A stretch of DNA of 64,000 nucleotides from Pedobacter insulae (GCF_900113525.1 NZ_FOPP01000005.1:62001-126000), one strand, 5' to 3'. Shown: positions 24,641 through 34,266, numbered from the stretch's first letter. Notes: generated from the sequence alone by a model not told the origin. Numbers and translations are program-made.

Positions 24641-25861
24641 ATGAAGAGAAAATTCCAATTACTACCCTTAATCATTTTTGCTGTCCTGTTCTTATTACTG
24701 AGCTGGTATGCGTTAAGTGGCCTGCAAATCGTAGCTAACTCAAGCTATGTTACTGGTATTTTCTGGTTGATTATTTCTGGGAGCATTTTTGCATTGCTGT
24801 ATGCCCTTCAAGGCATTCAAACCAGGGGAATGGGAACATTCTTTAAAATAGCTACACATTTCTTCCTAATCCTTCTCGTAAGCGAGCTGTTATTCGCAAT
24901 GTTAATATTCATTGGCGACATATACAGGTTGATAAATGGTATTGGCAGCCTGGCTTCGAAGCATGATTATTTATTGCCAGCGCGAAACCCTTATTGGATT
25001 ATTTTTGCCGGGACGATTTTTATAGGTGCTGTTTTCTTATTCCTATATGGAATGATAAGGGGTAAATATGCATACAGAGTAATTAAACATACTTTGTATT
25101 TTAAAGACCTCCCTCAAGCATTTGATGGCTTCACGATAACCCAAATATCTGACGTTCATGCTGGAAGTTTTACAAATCCCCGAGCTGTTCAAAAAGGAGT
25201 CGACCTAATTAATGCACAACAATCGGATCTATTTGTTTTTACCGGCGATTTAGTTAATAATAAAGCTGAGGAAATAAAACCCTGGATAGGGCATTTCTCT
25301 CAAATAAAAGCTAAATATGGCCAATTCTCCATTCTAGGAAACCATGATTATGGAGACTATGTAAAATGGGAGAACGATTTAATAAAAAGAGGAAATTTAC
25401 AGCAGCTCAAAGAATATCATGCTGATTTAGGTTTCCGTTTATTATTAGATGAGCATGTTGAGTTAAACAAAGATGGAGAGAAAATAATTCTAGCGGGGGT
25501 TGAAAACTGGGGCTTGGGATTTGGGGAACGAGGTGATTTAGAAAAAGCGTTAAACGGCACAAATATTGACGATTTTAAAGTCTTACTGTCTCACGACCCT
25601 TCACATTGGAATGCCCAGGTTAAAAATCACCCTTCTAAAATTAATTTAACTTTATCAGGCCATACCCATGGGATGCAATTTGGCATAGAAGCCTTTGGGA
25701 TAAAATGGAGCCCTGTTAAATACCGATATAATCATTGGGCAGGTATTCTGGAAGAAAACAGCAAATTCTTAAACGTAAATCGGGGCTTTGGATTTCTTGG
25801 CTTTTCTGGAAGGGTAGGAATATGGCCCGAAATAACAGTAATAGTCCTTAAAAAAGGATAG
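24641..25861 (+). CDS. Membrane-anchored metallophosphoesterase
   Basis: This 406-residue protein has about four N-terminal membrane helices (7-30, 35-55, 64-90, 120-140) and a calcineurin-like phosphoesterase domain (about 160-400). The metal-binding motifs are in order: QISDVHAGSF, FTGDLVNNK, ILGNHDYGDY, and SGHTHGMQFG. This is the YkuE/YaeI type that attacks phosphate esters at the membrane, with a periplasmic orientation or a lipid substrate possible. No neighbour hints at the substrate. Confidence 0.93.
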   Translation: MKRKFQLLPLIIFAVLFLLLSWYALSGLQIVANSSYVTGIFWLIISGSIFALLYALQGIQTRGMGTFFKIATHFFLILLVSELLFAMLIFIGDIYRLINGIGSLASKHDYLLPARNPYWIIFAGTIFIGAVFLFLYGMIRGKYAYRVIKHTLYFKDLPQAFDGFTITQISDVHAGSFTNPRAVQKGVDLINAQQSDLFVFTGDLVNNKAEEIKPWIGHFSQIKAKYGQFSILGNHDYGDYVKWENDLIKRGNLQQLKEYHADLGFRLLLDEHVELNKDGEKIILAGVENWGLGFGERGDLEKALNGTNIDDFKVLLSHDPSHWNAQVKNHPSKINLTLSGHTHGMQFGIEAFGIKWSPVKYRYNHWAGILEENSKFLNVNRGFGFLGFSGRVGIWPEITVIVLKKG

Positions 25862-25953
25862 CTATTTAATTTTCTGCTTGATTTGTTAAATTTTGTGAAA
25901 AATATAAATTACAACTAACTAAAGATTAAGTTTGTAAGTGTAACCAAATTCTC

Positions 25954-28782
25954 TTGAAAACACTTTTGAACATCTTTATACTGTTGCTATTTGCTGCCCA
26001 AAGCGGCTTTGGCCAAACTAGCAGACGGATAAGTGGTTTGGTAACCGACTCGACCGAAAATGGCTTAAGCCATGCCAATGTAATATTAATTGCTGGAAAG
26101 GATACACTTCAAACCACTACAAACGAGGAGGGTTATTTCAATTTCTCCAAAATAAAGGCAGAATCTTTCCTATTGCAGATTAATTGTCTCGGTTATCAAT
26201 CTTATAGTAACACCTATGATTTTGCTAAAGGAAAGCTCTTAGAGATTAAAAGAATTGAATTGAAGCAAACGCCTAATATGCTCAAAACTGTGGAGATTAA
26301 GGGCAAACCAAACCCCATCCGCATTATGCAGGACACCATCGAGTATAATGCCGCCGCATATCAGGTGTTTGAAGGCGATAACGTTGCCGACTTAATTAAA
26401 CAGTTTCCTGGTATGGAGGTAGACGATCAATACAATGTGAAAACAATGGGTCAAGAAATGACCAAACTTCGCATTAATGGTAAGGATTTTTTCACCAACA
26501 ATATCAAAGATTTTATCGGGAAGCTTCCCGCAGGAATTGTATCGAAAATTCAAATTATTGATGATTTTGGAGATGAGGCAAATTTTACAGGCATAAAAGT
26601 TGGTGAACCTAAAAAAATGCTAAACATTGTAACCAAGCCCGGGATGAATAAGGGGAAATTTGGCAGTACCGGTATGAACGGCGGAACAAACCAGCAATAT
26701 GGAGGAAGTGGAAGTTTTAGCTTTTGGAATGATAGCAAACAGAGGATGGCAGACATAGGTTATCATACTTCAAATAATGGCGCAGGCACAAGTGAAAATG
26801 CAAGGGTAACGCTTAACCACCGAGATAAACTCGGTAAATATGGAAATTTTAGTATCTCCAATGGGTTTAATACGAATAACAATGCCTTTGAGTCAGAACA
26901 AGCGGTTGAAACAATTAATCCGCTAGGCACCTTCTACAACAATTCACAAAATAAGGGTAAGAGTAACCGCTCTAGTAATATTTTCAATTCCAGTTATACC
27001 TTTAACAATAAAAAGATCCGCTTATCAGCAAATTTTGGAGGAACGCTTAGCCAAAATAGTAATACTAGTGCCTCGTTTAACAATCAAACTGGGGTAATTA
27101 GGCAGGATTTAAAGAATAACAACCAGCTAAGCAGCAAGTCTCCAAGTTTAAACGGGAACTTGAGCCTTGCCAAGATTTTGAAAAATAAAAAAAACTCCTT
27201 TTCAACAAACCTGGCTTTTTCAACCAGCCCTACAAATTCAAATCAAAATATTAGCACCAATACGCTTTATTACGACAGGGATACTGAGCTATTGAAAAAA
27301 GATTCGTTGCTAAACAGAAACTTGATTACTAGCGGAAGCAATCAATACATTAATTTTGGGCTCAATTATAGCCTTGGTTTAAAAACACCAAGCGACACTT
27401 TAGCAAAAAGCAGCTTAAACTTTACGTATAATGCTTCGGTGGGTAAAAGTAATAGCAACCGGACTACATTTGTTTTAGAAAACGCCATCCCGATCTTTAT
27501 TGATTCGCTGAGTACTCATTACACCTCCGTATTTATCAATCAATCGCTAGGGATGAGTTATAGTTATAGCAATAAAAAAATGCGTTACAACTTTGGCTTT
27601 AATGCCCGTCCGAGTTTAATGAGCAACAACTACATTAACCTTAATCAAAAGATAAAAAACAACAATTTAAATTATGCGCCGAATATAAATTTAAGTAGAA
27701 CTATAGTAAAAGGGAAAACGATTTCGCTTTCTTATACCGGAAATAACAATGCCCCTTCAATCGACCAGATACAACCTATCCGGAATACCCAAAATTTACA
27801 AAACATTGTTATCGGCAATCCTAACCTAAAACCATATTTTAGACATTCTCTAATGTCTAACTACAATTATGTAAATATTAAATCTGGTATTTCCTTACAA
27901 GCCGGATTCACTTTTTCAGCTACGCAAAATGAAATTGTAAGCAACGTTATATTAGTGCCCGATACATTGAACAGCCTAAAGCAAGAAACCCGATTTGAAA
28001 ACATCAATGGAACCTATAACGCAGGAAATAACTATTCGCTAAACATCCCGATTAAAAAAAACAAATATGCTATTTCCTATGGAGGAAACCTTGGGCTTTC
28101 AAACAGGGCAATATTTATTAACAATAACAAACGGTTCAATAAAGGATTTAATTTTTCTCAAAATGTTAGAGGGTCCATTAATTTAAAAAAGCTCACTGTA
28201 TCTGCTAGTACAAACTACAATTTTACATCTAACACGAATGTATTAAATACCAATAATATTAGTGATCTTTATTATTTAAACCTCGGGCAAATTGGGGGCA
28301 CCACGCTTTTTAATACACATACCTATGCAGCCAATCTCAATGGCTCTTTAAGATTGAAAAAATTGGTGGTTACTGCCAACATCGATTACAATGCAACTAA
28401 CAGCGATGCAGAATTTAATGCAAACGCGCCTAGAAACATTAAGAACTTAAACCTCGCTTTTTCAACAAGATTGACCATTAAAAAGAGGTTTCTATTTGCG
28501 GTAAATACAAGCAAAACCATTAACAAGGGGTATTCCTTAGCCAATGCAAATCCGTTGATCATAAACACTAGTTTAACGGCAGGATTTCTAAAGAACAAAA
28601 TGCTTAATTTAAAAATTAGTGCGGACGATCTGCTAAACCAGGGAAATAACTTATCGCGATACATCTCCGGAAACTCAATAATAGATAGCAGAACTAACCA
28701 GGTTACGCGTGTTTTTAAGATCGGATTGAGCTACAGCCTATCCTCTTTTGGGGGCAATGTGTTCAGAGTAGACGCGGACTAA
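25954..28782 (+). CDS. Outer-membrane beta-barrel protein of the TonB-dependent-receptor-like family
   Basis: This 942-residue protein has a signal peptide (about 1-20), a carboxypeptidase-regulatory-like domain (about 22-105; SGLVTDSTENGLSHANVILI), a plug-like segment (about 115-230; IEYNAAAYQVFEGDNVADLI and TKLRINGKDFF) and a long C-terminal beta-barrel rich in Asn and Ser (from about 240). This is the outer membrane beta-barrel family, related to TonB-dependent receptors, common in Bacteroidota. No SusD-like partner lies next to it. The start is TTG at 25954. Next on the same strand are a DUF4397 lipoprotein and an ECF sigma factor, so cell-surface control is possible. Confidence 0.88.
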   Translation: MKTLLNIFILLLFAAQSGFGQTSRRISGLVTDSTENGLSHANVILIAGKDTLQTTTNEEGYFNFSKIKAESFLLQINCLGYQSYSNTYDFAKGKLLEIKRIELKQTPNMLKTVEIKGKPNPIRIMQDTIEYNAAAYQVFEGDNVADLIKQFPGMEVDDQYNVKTMGQEMTKLRINGKDFFTNNIKDFIGKLPAGIVSKIQIIDDFGDEANFTGIKVGEPKKMLNIVTKPGMNKGKFGSTGMNGGTNQQYGGSGSFSFWNDSKQRMADIGYHTSNNGAGTSENARVTLNHRDKLGKYGNFSISNGFNTNNNAFESEQAVETINPLGTFYNNSQNKGKSNRSSNIFNSSYTFNNKKIRLSANFGGTLSQNSNTSASFNNQTGVIRQDLKNNNQLSSKSPSLNGNLSLAKILKNKKNSFSTNLAFSTSPTNSNQNISTNTLYYDRDTELLKKDSLLNRNLITSGSNQYINFGLNYSLGLKTPSDTLAKSSLNFTYNASVGKSNSNRTTFVLENAIPIFIDSLSTHYTSVFINQSLGMSYSYSNKKMRYNFGFNARPSLMSNNYINLNQKIKNNNLNYAPNINLSRTIVKGKTISLSYTGNNNAPSIDQIQPIRNTQNLQNIVIGNPNLKPYFRHSLMSNYNYVNIKSGISLQAGFTFSATQNEIVSNVILVPDTLNSLKQETRFENINGTYNAGNNYSLNIPIKKNKYAISYGGNLGLSNRAIFINNNKRFNKGFNFSQNVRGSINLKKLTVSASTNYNFTSNTNVLNTNNISDLYYLNLGQIGGTTLFNTHTYAANLNGSLRLKKLVVTANIDYNATNSDAEFNANAPRNIKNLNLAFSTRLTIKKRFLFAVNTSKTINKGYSLANANPLIINTSLTAGFLKNKMLNLKISADDLLNQGNNLSRYISGNSIIDSRTNQVTRVFKIGLSYSLSSFGGNVFRVDAD

Positions 28783-28923
28783 TCTTGTTTTAAGAGATAA
28801 TAATTGGTATTTTTATAATTATTTTTTGAGTGCCGTGTAGCGTTTTGTTGCTTTAACTCGTATTCTATAAACGTGTTAAATGGACGTTGACCATTTGTTT
28901 TTTATTTTACCAGAAAATTAATC

Positions 28924-29619
28924 ATGAACCCATCAATAAATTATAAAAATATTATTGCGGCTTTCATCGTATCAATATTACTAACTTCTTGCAAAAAAAA
29001 TGAAGGTCCTAAGTTTATTGATGTTTCTGGACTTAGTATCGTTAATGCCTCCCCTAGTACCGAGAAGTTAGATGTATATGTTGATAATACTAAAGTAACA
29101 AACGCTGCAACTGATTTTGTTTTCGGAGGGAAAATAGATTACTTATCGGCCTATTCAGGAAGCCGAAAAATGACGATAACTAGAAAGGATTCTCCCATTC
29201 CGTTAAAATCAGAACTGTTTGTTTTAGAACCCCAATATGGTTATACGCTTTTTATCCTCGACAGGTTTGCAGACATTAAATTTATGATGCTTTCTGATAA
29301 TTTAACCAAACCACCAAAAGGTAAAGCTTCCATAAGGTTTGCAAATCTAAGTCCCGATACTGACCCGCTTACTTTGGCTGTCGCGGGCTCAAATTATTTA
29401 ATTACAAATGTTGCCTTTAAAAATTATTCCATTCCAATTTTTATTGACGCTGGAGATAAGGTTAATTTTGAAGTAAGAGAACATAGTACGGGAAGCTTAA
29501 TTGCAACTTTGCCCAATGTAAAAATTGAAGAAGAGAAAATTTATACGATTTATGTTAAAGGACTTAAAGCGTCGACTGACGAAATGAAATTAGGTGTTGC
29601 TATTTATACACACAAATAG
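28924..29619 (+). CDS. DUF4397-domain lipoprotein
   Basis: This 231-residue protein has a lipoprotein signal with lipobox LTSC (Cys at about 23) and a DUF4397 domain. The family pattern (repeated beta-sandwich with GKASIRFANLSPDTDPLTLA, and a second ASPSTEKLDVYVDNTKVTN segment) is visible. DUF4397 proteins are surface-exposed in Bacteroidota and of unknown function. It lies between the beta-barrel protein and the sigma factor. Confidence 0.85.
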   Translation: MNPSINYKNIIAAFIVSILLTSCKKNEGPKFIDVSGLSIVNASPSTEKLDVYVDNTKVTNAATDFVFGGKIDYLSAYSGSRKMTITRKDSPIPLKSELFVLEPQYGYTLFILDRFADIKFMMLSDNLTKPPKGKASIRFANLSPDTDPLTLAVAGSNYLITNVAFKNYSIPIFIDAGDKVNFEVREHSTGSLIATLPNVKIEEEKIYTIYVKGLKASTDEMKLGVAIYTHK

Positions 29620-29691
29620 GATCGCTTTTTTTAATAACCTAACCAAATCATTTTATATGATTAAAAAGAAGAACCAGGCCTAACAATACGA

Positions 29692-30261
29692 ATGCTCAAT
29701 TTTGAGGAAACTATTGTAGGCTGCCTACGTAACCAAAGCAAGAGTAAAGAAATGGTTTATAAATCATTTTATGGCTATTTAATGGCTGTTATTTTGCGTT
29801 ATGTAAATGATAGAGATGATGCAGAAGAGCTTGTAAATGACGCCTTTATAAAGATTTTTAACGCTGTAAAACAATTTAAATTTCCAGCAAACAAAGAAGA
29901 ACACCAAAAAGCATTTAAAGCATGGATTTCGAAGATTGCCTCACGTACCGCGATAGATTTTTTACGTACTAAACGCAATTTAATGTCCATCGAAGAAATA
30001 GTTGAAGAACAAGAACCATTAACAGAAATAAATATAATTACCGCATTAAATGTGAAAGACATTCTTAAACTCCTTGATGCGCTGCCAGAGATACAAAAAT
30101 TGATTTTTAATTTATACGAGATTGAAGGATTTTCTCATGATGAGATTGCCAAAACCTTAAATATTCCTGAAAGTTCCAGCAGGGTTTATTTAACAAGGGC
30201 AAAAAACAAATTGAGAACCCTTTACTCCAAAACAATAGCAAATGCATATGCAACCTACTGA
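29692..30261 (+). CDS. ECF-type RNA polymerase sigma factor
   Basis: This 189-residue protein has sigma region 2 (MAVILRYVNDRDDAEELVND, then AFIKIFNAVKQF) and region 4 (LLDALPEIQKLIFNLYEIEG, FSHDEIAKTLNIPESSSRV). The HTH of region 4 ends in VYLTRAKNKL. Such factors direct RNA polymerase to extracytoplasmic-stress promoters. Its stop overlaps the start of the next gene by 20 nt, so a cytoplasmic-to-membrane partner is expected there. Confidence 0.94.
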   Translation: MLNFEETIVGCLRNQSKSKEMVYKSFYGYLMAVILRYVNDRDDAEELVNDAFIKIFNAVKQFKFPANKEEHQKAFKAWISKIASRTAIDFLRTKRNLMSIEEIVEEQEPLTEINIITALNVKDILKLLDALPEIQKLIFNLYEIEGFSHDEIAKTLNIPESSSRVYLTRAKNKLRTLYSKTIANAYATY

Positions 30262-31507
30262 ACATAAGCACAAAAATGATGTGGAGCTAATTGATCACAT
30301 CAAGCAAAGCCTAAAAACTCATGAAGAGTTATACGATTTAGGCGCGTGGGAAAAATTTAATGAAAAGCAAAAGACCAAAAAACGCCCGGTTTTTTGGATA
30401 ATGAGCTTAAGTGGTGCAGCAGCTGTACTGGCGGTTTGTATTACGCTTATTTGGTTTACAAAAGATACGCCTAAAGCAGAACAACTCACTCAAGTTGGTT
30501 CTCCTAAAACTACTGAATTGCCAACTCATCAACCGCAAAAAACCGAAGCAAGGAGCACGGAACAACAACTTGCATTAACCCCGTTAAAAGCGAGTGAGTT
30601 GAGAAATAGCGTGATCACTGCTGACGTTGTTCAGATTGCAGCTCAAACCCCGGTGCTAAATATTGCTAACAGCCCAAATGTTGACAAGACGGACACACCT
30701 ACTCCCGCAGCAGACCAACAGATTATTGCCCAGGTGGTAGAAGTAACTACGCCAGGCACATCCGAATTTCTTGCTAACGAAAGCCAAAAAAATGCTGCTT
30801 CTCAAACCAAGTTCGTCCCTAATCAACGACAAAGCAAATGGGCAATGGGCCTGGTATTAGCTCCTTCATTTAGCAACACTAACGAGTTAAATATGGGCTA
30901 TGGGATTAGCATGAGTTATAATTTCTCCAATAAACTTTCCTTAAGTTCTGGCATTGCCTATAACAAGATGAGCGCAAGTAAAAATTTACCGACAAACATT
31001 GGCGCTTCATCTATCATAATTGGAAACACCAAAAGCTTAGAGGTGATCAATGAAGAAGTGGTTGGCCTAGACATCCCATTGGAATTAAAATATAACATCA
31101 ATAAAAATCTATATGCAAATTTTGGTGTTTCTGGTTTCGCAGTACTTAATCAACGTAGAAATAATACCTTCGTAGAGCAAGTAGTCGTTAAAAGAAACCC
31201 CACCCCTTCCGGAGCGGCTAGCGTACCCTCTGGACCAGATGGCGCCTCCAGTAGCACCGACCCTTCTGGTGCAAAAGGTCAATTTGCCAATTCTTACATT
31301 GTAAATCAACGTACTACGGAACGGGCGTCGGCTATACAAGACGTGAACTATCTCGGATTTTATACCCTTTCGTTTGGTTATACTAAGAAGGTTTATAAAA
31401 ACCATTCTTTATCCATAGAGCCTTTTGTTAAATTACCCATAAAAATCGTTTCTCAAGACCATTTAAAATTAATGGGAACAGGCCTAAGATTAAGAGTGGG
31501 CTTTTAG
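30242..31507 (+). CDS. Anti-sigma-like N-terminus fused to an outer-membrane-type beta-barrel
   Basis: This 421-residue protein has a short cytoplasmic part (1-50, ELIDHIKQSLKTHEELYDL and a conserved GAWEKF), one membrane helix at about 51-70, a Thr/Gln/Pro-rich periplasmic linker (about 75-195), and a C-terminal region resembling an eight-strand outer-membrane beta-barrel (about 197-421, with WAMGLVLAPSFSNTNEL and the terminal GTGLRLRVGF). It overlaps the sigma factor by 20 nt. The layout suggests an anti-sigma that spans the envelope and senses the outer membrane. The beta-barrel call is moderately firm and the sensing role is inference. A second ATG at 30248 is also possible. Confidence 0.75.
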   Translation: MHMQPTEHKHKNDVELIDHIKQSLKTHEELYDLGAWEKFNEKQKTKKRPVFWIMSLSGAAAVLAVCITLIWFTKDTPKAEQLTQVGSPKTTELPTHQPQKTEARSTEQQLALTPLKASELRNSVITADVVQIAAQTPVLNIANSPNVDKTDTPTPAADQQIIAQVVEVTTPGTSEFLANESQKNAASQTKFVPNQRQSKWAMGLVLAPSFSNTNELNMGYGISMSYNFSNKLSLSSGIAYNKMSASKNLPTNIGASSIIIGNTKSLEVINEEVVGLDIPLELKYNINKNLYANFGVSGFAVLNQRRNNTFVEQVVVKRNPTPSGAASVPSGPDGASSSTDPSGAKGQFANSYIVNQRTTERASAIQDVNYLGFYTLSFGYTKKVYKNHSLSIEPFVKLPIKIVSQDHLKLMGTGLRLRVGF

Positions 31508-31512
31508 AAAAT

Positions 31513-32100
31513 ATGAAAAAGAGCGTATTTACAAAGAAAAATATTGTCAATGCTTTGTTTATTGGCTTGTTTCTGACCATACTTTTTGTTCCGTCGGCCA
31601 AAGCTTTAGTCATGCGAGGCCTTATGGAAATTGGTCTATTCAAGCCCTCAATTAGCGAGCAAAAAAACACACTGCCGGTAGACCTTTCGAGTATCAAATT
31701 TAAAGATGCCACCAATAAAGTTGTGAGTTTGGGCGACCTCAAAGGCAAAGTTGTCTTTTTAAATTTCTGGGCCACCTGGTGCCCACCATGTTTAGCGGAA
31801 ATGCCTGCTATTCATAAATTATATCAAAAGTTTGCGGCCGATAAAGAGGTTGTGTTTCTGTTAGTTGATGCAGATGGCAATTTAAAGAAGGCCCAAGCTT
31901 ATCTGGATCGAAAAAACTATTCTTTTCCACTTTTTAACGTTGCTAGTGAAATTCCCGATGTGATTTTCAATGGATCATTACCTACAACAATTGTTTTCGA
32001 TAAAAAAGGAAGAATAGCTTATAATGGAGTGGGGGCAGCAAATTATGCAAGTCCTAAGTTTATTTCCTTTATCAAAGAGCTTAAAGCCTTAAAAGAATAA
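31513..32100 (+). CDS. TlpA-family thioredoxin-like protein
   Basis: This 195-residue protein has an N-terminal membrane anchor (about 12-32) and a thioredoxin fold of the TlpA/ResA type. The active site is WATWCPPC (CPPC), followed by the expected AEMPAIHKLYQKF and the cis-Pro region GSLPTTIVFDKKG. It would act as a periplasmic disulfide reductase. It starts 6 nt after the preceding gene, so it may belong to the same operon, and shares the periplasm with the DsbD system at 2.0-4.4 kb. Confidence 0.92.
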   Translation: MKKSVFTKKNIVNALFIGLFLTILFVPSAKALVMRGLMEIGLFKPSISEQKNTLPVDLSSIKFKDATNKVVSLGDLKGKVVFLNFWATWCPPCLAEMPAIHKLYQKFAADKEVVFLLVDADGNLKKAQAYLDRKNYSFPLFNVASEIPDVIFNGSLPTTIVFDKKGRIAYNGVGAANYASPKFISFIKELKALKE

Positions 32101-32108
32101 AATAAGTT

Positions 32109-32369
32109 ATGCAACAACCCTTTGATTTAACAATCGGCCCAGTTAATTATGCCATATTCCCAGAGGGGAATCACACCTATGTGGTATTTAAGGATGGAAA
32201 AGAATACCTACAGATCCAAAAAGATGATGCAGCACAATGGATCAAGTTTGACAAAGAAACAGGAATTCCACTATTTGAACTTGACGAGGAAGTGAATCAA
32301 TTAGGCAAGCTGATTGACACTTACCAAGAAGATCCGGACAACTACGAGGATGAAATGGACTTAGAATGA
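32109..32369 (+). CDS. Small protein of unknown function, first of a tandem pair
   Basis: This 86-residue acidic protein has no signal peptide or membrane helix. It carries TYVVFKDGKEYLQIQKDD and ends in DEEVNQLGKLIDTYQEDP. It is clearly paralogous to the next gene: both share the order IG-x-V, a YTIFKDGGEYIQ-like core, a W-[IL]-[RK] turn and an E-E-V-x-x-[IL]-G terminal helix. It starts 8 nt after tlpA and its stop overlaps the start of the paralogue by 4 nt (ATGA). Function unknown. Confidence 0.85.
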   Translation: MQQPFDLTIGPVNYAIFPEGNHTYVVFKDGKEYLQIQKDDAAQWIKFDKETGIPLFELDEEVNQLGKLIDTYQEDPDNYEDEMDLE

Positions 32370-32602
32370 GTGACGGATCTTTTTACTTTAAGATAGGCAA
32401 AGTTATTTATGAGGCTCTTCCTGAAGATGACGGCGTATATACCATTTTTAAAGATGGCGGCGAGTATATACAGGTTACGCAACATGCCAGCCTCAAATGG
32501 CTTAGAATTGATTACAAAACAGACCTTCCGGTCATTGAAGAAAATGAAGAAGTTGACGCCATTGGAAGAGTAATTGTTCGATACCTAAAAGAAAACCCTT
32601 AA
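32366..32602 (+). CDS. Small protein of unknown function, second of a tandem pair
   Basis: This 78-residue protein is the paralogue of the upstream gene, with YTIFKDGGEYIQVTQ in the core and NEEVDAIGRVIVRYLKENP at the end. The pair overlaps as ATGA, so translation is likely coupled. A soluble all-beta fold with a C-terminal helix is my reading of the pattern. No DNA- or metal-binding motif is visible and the role is unknown. Confidence 0.85.
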   Translation: MSDGSFYFKIGKVIYEALPEDDGVYTIFKDGGEYIQVTQHASLKWLRIDYKTDLPVIEENEEVDAIGRVIVRYLKENP

Positions 32603-32608
32603 AGTTAC

Positions 32609-33034
32609 TTATGGATGCCCGTAGGTGTAGCGAAATGACTCCGTAGTTGAATTTACAATCACAATAAGGCTTGTTTCTGTGAGCTCGTTTATCTCCATTA
32701 AGTTCCCCTCCTCTATCTGAATGCCTTTATCTACAAAACTCCAAGACCCATAGGCGATAATCTGAGCATCTCCAGGTAATTTTAAAAGTCCCGCATCAAT
32801 AGCCCATTTATACCAAGGATCAAAGATCAAGGCATTGTCCTTTTCATGCGGAAGTGGAGTTCCGGTAATATCGAGCCAAGTACCCGTAGATGATTTTTTT
32901 TCCACCTTTAACGTAATCCATCCAGAACGCTTGGTTAAAAGCGCCATCTTTTCCTGGGTTTCTTTGAATTCCTTTTTACAAGATGAGGTTAATACAACAA
33001 GTAAGACGAAGAGTATTTTAAGAGCTGATTTCAT
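32609..33034 (-). CDS. Small lipoprotein of unknown function
   Basis: This 141-residue protein has a lipoprotein signal peptide with lipobox TSSC (Cys at about 19) followed by a compact domain. A segment around 36-75 (GWITLKVEKKSSTGTWLDIT) precedes WYKWAIDAGLLKLPG and GSWSFVDKGIQIEEG, which suggests a lipocalin-like or beta-sandwich fold. No catalytic residues are apparent. It converges with the small-paralogue pair, 6 nt apart. Confidence 0.75.
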   Translation of the reverse strand: MKSALKILFVLLVVLTSSCKKEFKETQEKMALLTKRSGWITLKVEKKSSTGTWLDITGTPLPHEKDNALIFDPWYKWAIDAGLLKLPGDAQIIAYGSWSFVDKGIQIEEGNLMEINELTETSLIVIVNSTTESFRYTYGHP

Positions 33035-33156
33035 TTATATGGTTAATGTGCAATACTAAATTACTGTTTTAAAAGTCAACCTCCAAAACCTGGCTTGTTG
33101 CTCATATTAGGTTATACGGTTAAATGTTTGGAAACGCTACAAAGCCTTATTGTTTT

Positions 33157-34254
33157 TCAGCTAAAATAGTTTACCGGGTTAGTGTTATGCCCTGTTAAAT
33201 AAATAGCTAAGTTTGGAAATTTTGTGAACAATGAATCCCTCAGTAAGTTGGAAGTAAATTGCTCACTCTCATAATGGCCAATGTCGCAAATGATGAGCTT
33301 ATTCTCGGCATCAAAAAATTCATGATATTTAAAGTCGGCCGTTACGAAGGCATCTGCTCCCGCAGCGATAGCATCTTTTAATAAAAAGCTGCCCGCACCC
33401 CCACAAACTGCTACTTTTTTAATCTGCTTAGGTAAAACTGCCGTGTGACGGATTACCTTGGTGTGCATTTTGTCTTTAACATGCTGTAAGAAATCCATCC
33501 CCTCCATTTCTTGCGAGAGCCAACCTATCATACCCGCCCCAACATTTGCCAAACTATTCGAAAGTGGATAAATATCATAAGCAACATCTTCATAAGGATG
33601 ATGCTCCAATAAAGAAATCACAATCTTACGTTCATCTTGCACCTTAAAAATTACTTCGATACGCTGCTCTTTCTCGTGATGACGGCTGCCAGGAACGCCA
33701 ACAAAGGGGTCAGTATTTTCATTGCCATTAAATGTGCCGATACCTTCACTGCTGAAGCTACACTCACTATAATTGCCTATATTACCAGCTCCTGCGCTAA
33801 ATAATGCCTCTTTAACAGCGTTTGCCGAGGCCGTTGGACAAAAGGTAACGAGTTTCTTTAACAAGCCGCTTTTAGGTGCTAAAACCCTGCCGTTCATAAT
33901 GCCCAGGCGTTTGCAAATCTCTCCGCTTACGCCATTAGCAACGTGATCTAGATTAGTATGGATAGCATACAGAGCGATATCGTTTTTAATTGCTTTTTGC
34001 ACCACCCGCTCTACATAGGTTTTACTATTGAATCTTTTTAACCCTTTAAATACAATGGGGTGGTGGGTAATAATCAGGTTGCATTGTCTGGCAATCGCTT
34101 CCTCAACTATTAGCTCTGTACAATCCAGGGCCACTAAAACTCCGGTAATTTCTTGTTGGGGCTGACCAACAATCAGCCCCGCATTATCATAATCTTCTTG
34201 ATAATTAAGCGGCGCCACACTTTCTAGATAATCTGTGATCAATGCTAGTTTCAT
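33157..34254 (-). CDS. Nif3-like dinuclear metal centre protein
   Basis: This 365-residue protein is a full-length YqfO/Nif3-family member. The N-terminal half has the metal-binding HH of CNLIITHHPIVFKGL and DLNI-like AIHTNLDHVANG; the C-terminal half has the conserved VAVCGGAGSFLLKDAIAAGA and CDIGHYESEQFTSN, where the His and Glu complete the site. A middle PII-like domain (about 130-230) is inserted, as in the longer bacterial members. Its function is still unclear; hydrolase and GTP cyclohydrolase-like roles have been proposed. A TACTTTTA box lies 4 nt before the ATG. Confidence 0.93.
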   Translation of the reverse strand: MKLALITDYLESVAPLNYQEDYDNAGLIVGQPQQEITGVLVALDCTELIVEEAIARQCNLIITHHPIVFKGLKRFNSKTYVERVVQKAIKNDIALYAIHTNLDHVANGVSGEICKRLGIMNGRVLAPKSGLLKKLVTFCPTASANAVKEALFSAGAGNIGNYSECSFSSEGIGTFNGNENTDPFVGVPGSRHHEKEQRIEVIFKVQDERKIVISLLEHHPYEDVAYDIYPLSNSLANVGAGMIGWLSQEMEGMDFLQHVKDKMHTKVIRHTAVLPKQIKKVAVCGGAGSFLLKDAIAAGADAFVTADFKYHEFFDAENKLIICDIGHYESEQFTSNLLRDSLFTKFPNLAIYLTGHNTNPVNYFS

Positions 34255-34258
34255 GCCC

Positions 34259-34266
34259 TAAAAGTA
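34259..34266 (-). promoter_or_regulatory. -7-like promoter box of the Nif3 gene
   Basis: The minus strand reads TACTTTTA, one base from TAnnTTTG, exactly 4 nt before the ATG. Confidence 0.4.

Noticed and set aside
25954..28782. SusC/SusD polysaccharide-utilisation locus
   Set aside because: The barrel protein has no SusD-like neighbour and no glycoside hydrolase genes are nearby.
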